The notes below the pieces were generated by a model. It saw only the letters and a program-made list of their open reading frames with translations. It made no database searches and was not told the origin of the DNA. Of a stretch of 16,810 nt of DNA, positions 15,517 to 16,810 are shown piece after piece; position 1 is the first letter of the stretch; each line of letters opens with the position of its first letter. This DNA is from Trueperaceae bacterium (lineage in GTDB: Bacteria; Deinococcota; Deinococci; Deinococcales; Trueperaceae). Where the stretch lies: the NCBI GenBank assembly GCA_024636105.1, contig JAGXHO010000144.1, positions 1-16,810 on the forward strand, read 5' to 3'. The translations under genes were made by a program, and so were the position numbers.

Positions 15517-15556
15517 GCCAGGGCGCGCCGTCCTGGCTTCAGACCGCGCCCATGGC
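15517..15556 (-). terminator. Strong imperfect hairpin enclosing the stop of the membrane-protein gene
   Basis: GCCA 15517-15520 pairs with TGGC 15553-15556, GGGCGCG 15521-15527 with CGCGCCC 15545-15551, and GTC 15530-15532 with GAC 15542-15544. There are bulges at 15528-15529 and 15552. That makes 14 pairs. The stop of the membrane-protein gene (TCA at 15539-15541) lies in the nine-base loop. It separates the mqnD unit from the promoter of the 70-residue gene 16 bases further on. No T-run follows. Confidence 0.55.
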
Positions 15557-16141
15557 GGCGAGCAGCGCGAGGGTCGCGACGCTGCCCGGCACCAGGAAGA
15601 CGACGAGCGCGTAGATGAGCACGGTCCGGACCCGGTTGCGGGCGGCGAAGGCGGCCAGCGCCGCGCCGATGAGCCCGAGGTGCCAGATCGGGAACGCGAG
15701 GACCGCCACCGACGCCGCGAGGGCGGGGAAGAGCGCCACGACCGGGAGCACCGCCAGCGCCAGCGCCCCTGCCGGCGCCCACGACCACCCGACGACCTCC
15801 CACGCCCGGCCGCCCAAACCACCGGGACCGAGCAGCATCAAGCCTCCGAGCGTGCTGACGAGCACGACCATCGGACCGATCGCCACGGCCGCCAGCCCGA
15901 GGACCACGACGTAGCCCTCGGAACCGGTGGCGCGCACGAACGCGAGCGCCGCGACGGCCAGCGCTGCGAGCCACGAAGCCAACGCCGTCGCCACGGCCGG
16001 CAGCGGACGTGCGTGGGGGTGGTCGGCGCGGTCCGCGAAGAAGCCGAGCGGCGCCGAGCAGGCCCACCACCCGTCCTGGAGCCACGCGAGGACCGGTGGG
16101 AGCCGTCGCCCGCGCGGCGGGGCGTCCGCGTCGCCGGTCAC
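15539..16141 (-). CDS. Five-helix membrane protein, Yip1-like
   Basis: This 200-residue protein starts with a soluble stretch containing WLQDGWWACSAPLGFFADR (about 20-38). Five hydrophobic segments follow, at about 48-69, 77-104, 120-137, 139-166 and 172-197. The layout and the segment VVGWSWAPAGALALAVLPVV, followed by a long small-residue hydrophobic run, resemble bacterial Yip1-domain proteins, whose function is unknown. The GTG start at 16141 overlaps the mqnD stop by four bases (GTGA), so it is probably translated together with MqnD; a link to quinone chemistry is only positional. The frame is open upstream but lies within mqnD and is not hydrophobic, so the longer start was rejected. Confidence 0.8.
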   Translation of the reverse strand: MTGDADAPPRGRRLPPVLAWLQDGWWACSAPLGFFADRADHPHARPLPAVATALASWLAALAVAALAFVRATGSEGYVVVLGLAAVAIGPMVVLVSTLGGLMLLGPGGLGGRAWEVVGWSWAPAGALALAVLPVVALFPALAASVAVLAFPIWHLGLIGAALAAFAARNRVRTVLIYALVVFLVPGSVATLALLAAMGAV

Positions 16142-16810
16142 GGCGCAGCGCCCGACGCGCCCGGCTCCGGGACGAACAGGTCGGCGGGGATGGGTGGGAC
16201 CAAGCCGATCGCGTGGGCTTCGTGCAGCAGCCGGCGCACGGCCGCTTCCCCGTCGGCGCCCACGTCGCGCGACCAGCGGTTGACGTAGAGCTCGATGTGG
16301 GCGCGGCGCACGTCGGGGCTCAGCTCCTGGGCGTGCGCGGCGACGTAGGGATCGCTGGCCGCAGGGTCTTCGAACGCAGCCGCCACGGAGGCCGCGACCG
16401 CACGACCCACCTCGCGGGCGACGCCCGCGCCCAGCGCCTTGCGCACGGCGATGCCGCCGAGCGGCAGCAGCCCTCCGGTGCGCTTCTCCCACCAGGCCCC
16501 GAGGTCGGCGAGCGCCACCAGGCCGTGCTCCCGGTAGGTGAAGCGGCTCTCGTGGATGATGAGCCCGGCGTCGACCTCACCCGCCGCCACCGCCGGCATG
16601 ATCCGGTCGTAGCGCAACTCGACTTCGTCGACGCCCTCCGGCGCGAAGAGCCGCAGGAGCAGCTTCGCGGTCGTGGTGCCGCCCGGCACGGCCACCCGCG
16701 CGCTGCGCAGGTCGATGCCGGCCGTTCGCGCCACGATCAGCGGCCCGACGCCGTGGCCGAGCGCGCCGCCCGCGCGCAGCATCCACCAGTCGCGGGTGAG
16801 GTGGCCCACG
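16138..16810 (-). CDS. mqnD: 1,4-dihydroxy-6-naphthoate synthase MqnD (5' end outside window)
   Basis: MqnD converts cyclic de-hypoxanthine futalosine to 1,4-dihydroxy-6-naphthoate in the futalosine route to menaquinone. About 223 residues are present; roughly the first 60, including the usual N-terminal GxSPCPND motif, lie beyond the right edge. Visible hallmarks are RAGGALGHGVGPLIVAR near the start and VAVPGGTTTAKLLLRLF, where the threonines line the substrate pocket in the family. YDRIMPAVAAGEVDAGLIIH is followed by ESRFTY, with the conserved His-Glu pair. LPLGGIAVRKALG follows, and a helical lobe ends in VNRWSRDVGADGEAAVRRLL. It resembles a periplasmic-binding-protein fold but is cytoplasmic. 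It is the upstream partner of the membrane-protein gene through a GTGA overlap. The presence of MqnD implies that the organism lacks the classical MenFD pathway. Confidence 0.95.
   Translation of the reverse strand, partial: VGHLTRDWWMLRAGGALGHGVGPLIVARTAGIDLRSARVAVPGGTTTAKLLLRLFAPEGVDEVELRYDRIMPAVAAGEVDAGLIIHESRFTYREHGLVALADLGAWWEKRTGGLLPLGGIAVRKALGAGVAREVGRAVAASVAAAFEDPAASDPYVAAHAQELSPDVRRAHIELYVNRWSRDVGADGEAAVRRLLHEAHAIGLVPPIPADLFVPEPGASGAAP

Overview
This very G+C-rich window is packed with bacterial genes and has almost no spare DNA. It fits a member of the Deinococcota, perhaps a Truepera-like lineage. The reasons are a futalosine-pathway menaquinone gene (MqnD), carotenoid-type genes, a divergent ScpA, and many first genes that carry a TANNNT -10 box 5-8 bases before the ATG, the leaderless arrangement known from Deinococcus. 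The lineage is inferred from these traits, not from a search.

Layout. 1-2826 (+): end of a probable acyltransferase, a GT2 glycosyltransferase and a CrtI-family carotenoid desaturase/oxidase, joined by 4-base stop/start overlaps. 2868-3437 (+): PduO-type cobalamin adenosyltransferase. 3445-7278 (-): a four-gene Mn/Zn/Fe ABC importer (binding protein, ATPase, two permeases), the last permease carrying a winged-helix tail. 7358-9201 (-): SDR oxidoreductase and class 2 dihydroorotate dehydrogenase. 9265-10712 (+): histidine phosphatase and ScpA. 10731-12545 (-): TypA/BipA GTPase. 12782-13039 (+): glutaredoxin-like protein. 13123-15255 (+): MenG/UbiE methyltransferase, an unrecognised 200-residue protein and a half-size MnmG-like FAD protein. 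15278-15490 (-): a 70-residue protein. 15539-16810 (-): a five-helix membrane protein and MqnD, which runs off the right edge.

How they work together. MqnD and MenG act early and late in menaquinone synthesis, and the class 2 PyrD passes electrons to a quinone. The carotenoid trio resembles the desaturase, glycosyltransferase and acyltransferase set that makes acylated glycosyl-carotenoids. The rest is metal uptake, cofactor and housekeeping work.

The most interesting signals are architectural. Seven transcription units start with a -10 box placed so that the mRNA would begin at or within a few bases of the start codon. Nine of ten downstream genes start in a 4-base NTGA overlap with the previous stop. 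Several unit ends have an inverted repeat wrapped around the stop codon itself, with the next promoter following at once. No tRNA, rRNA, CRISPR array, insertion sequence or phage gene was seen, and no gene-free stretch exceeds 300 bases.
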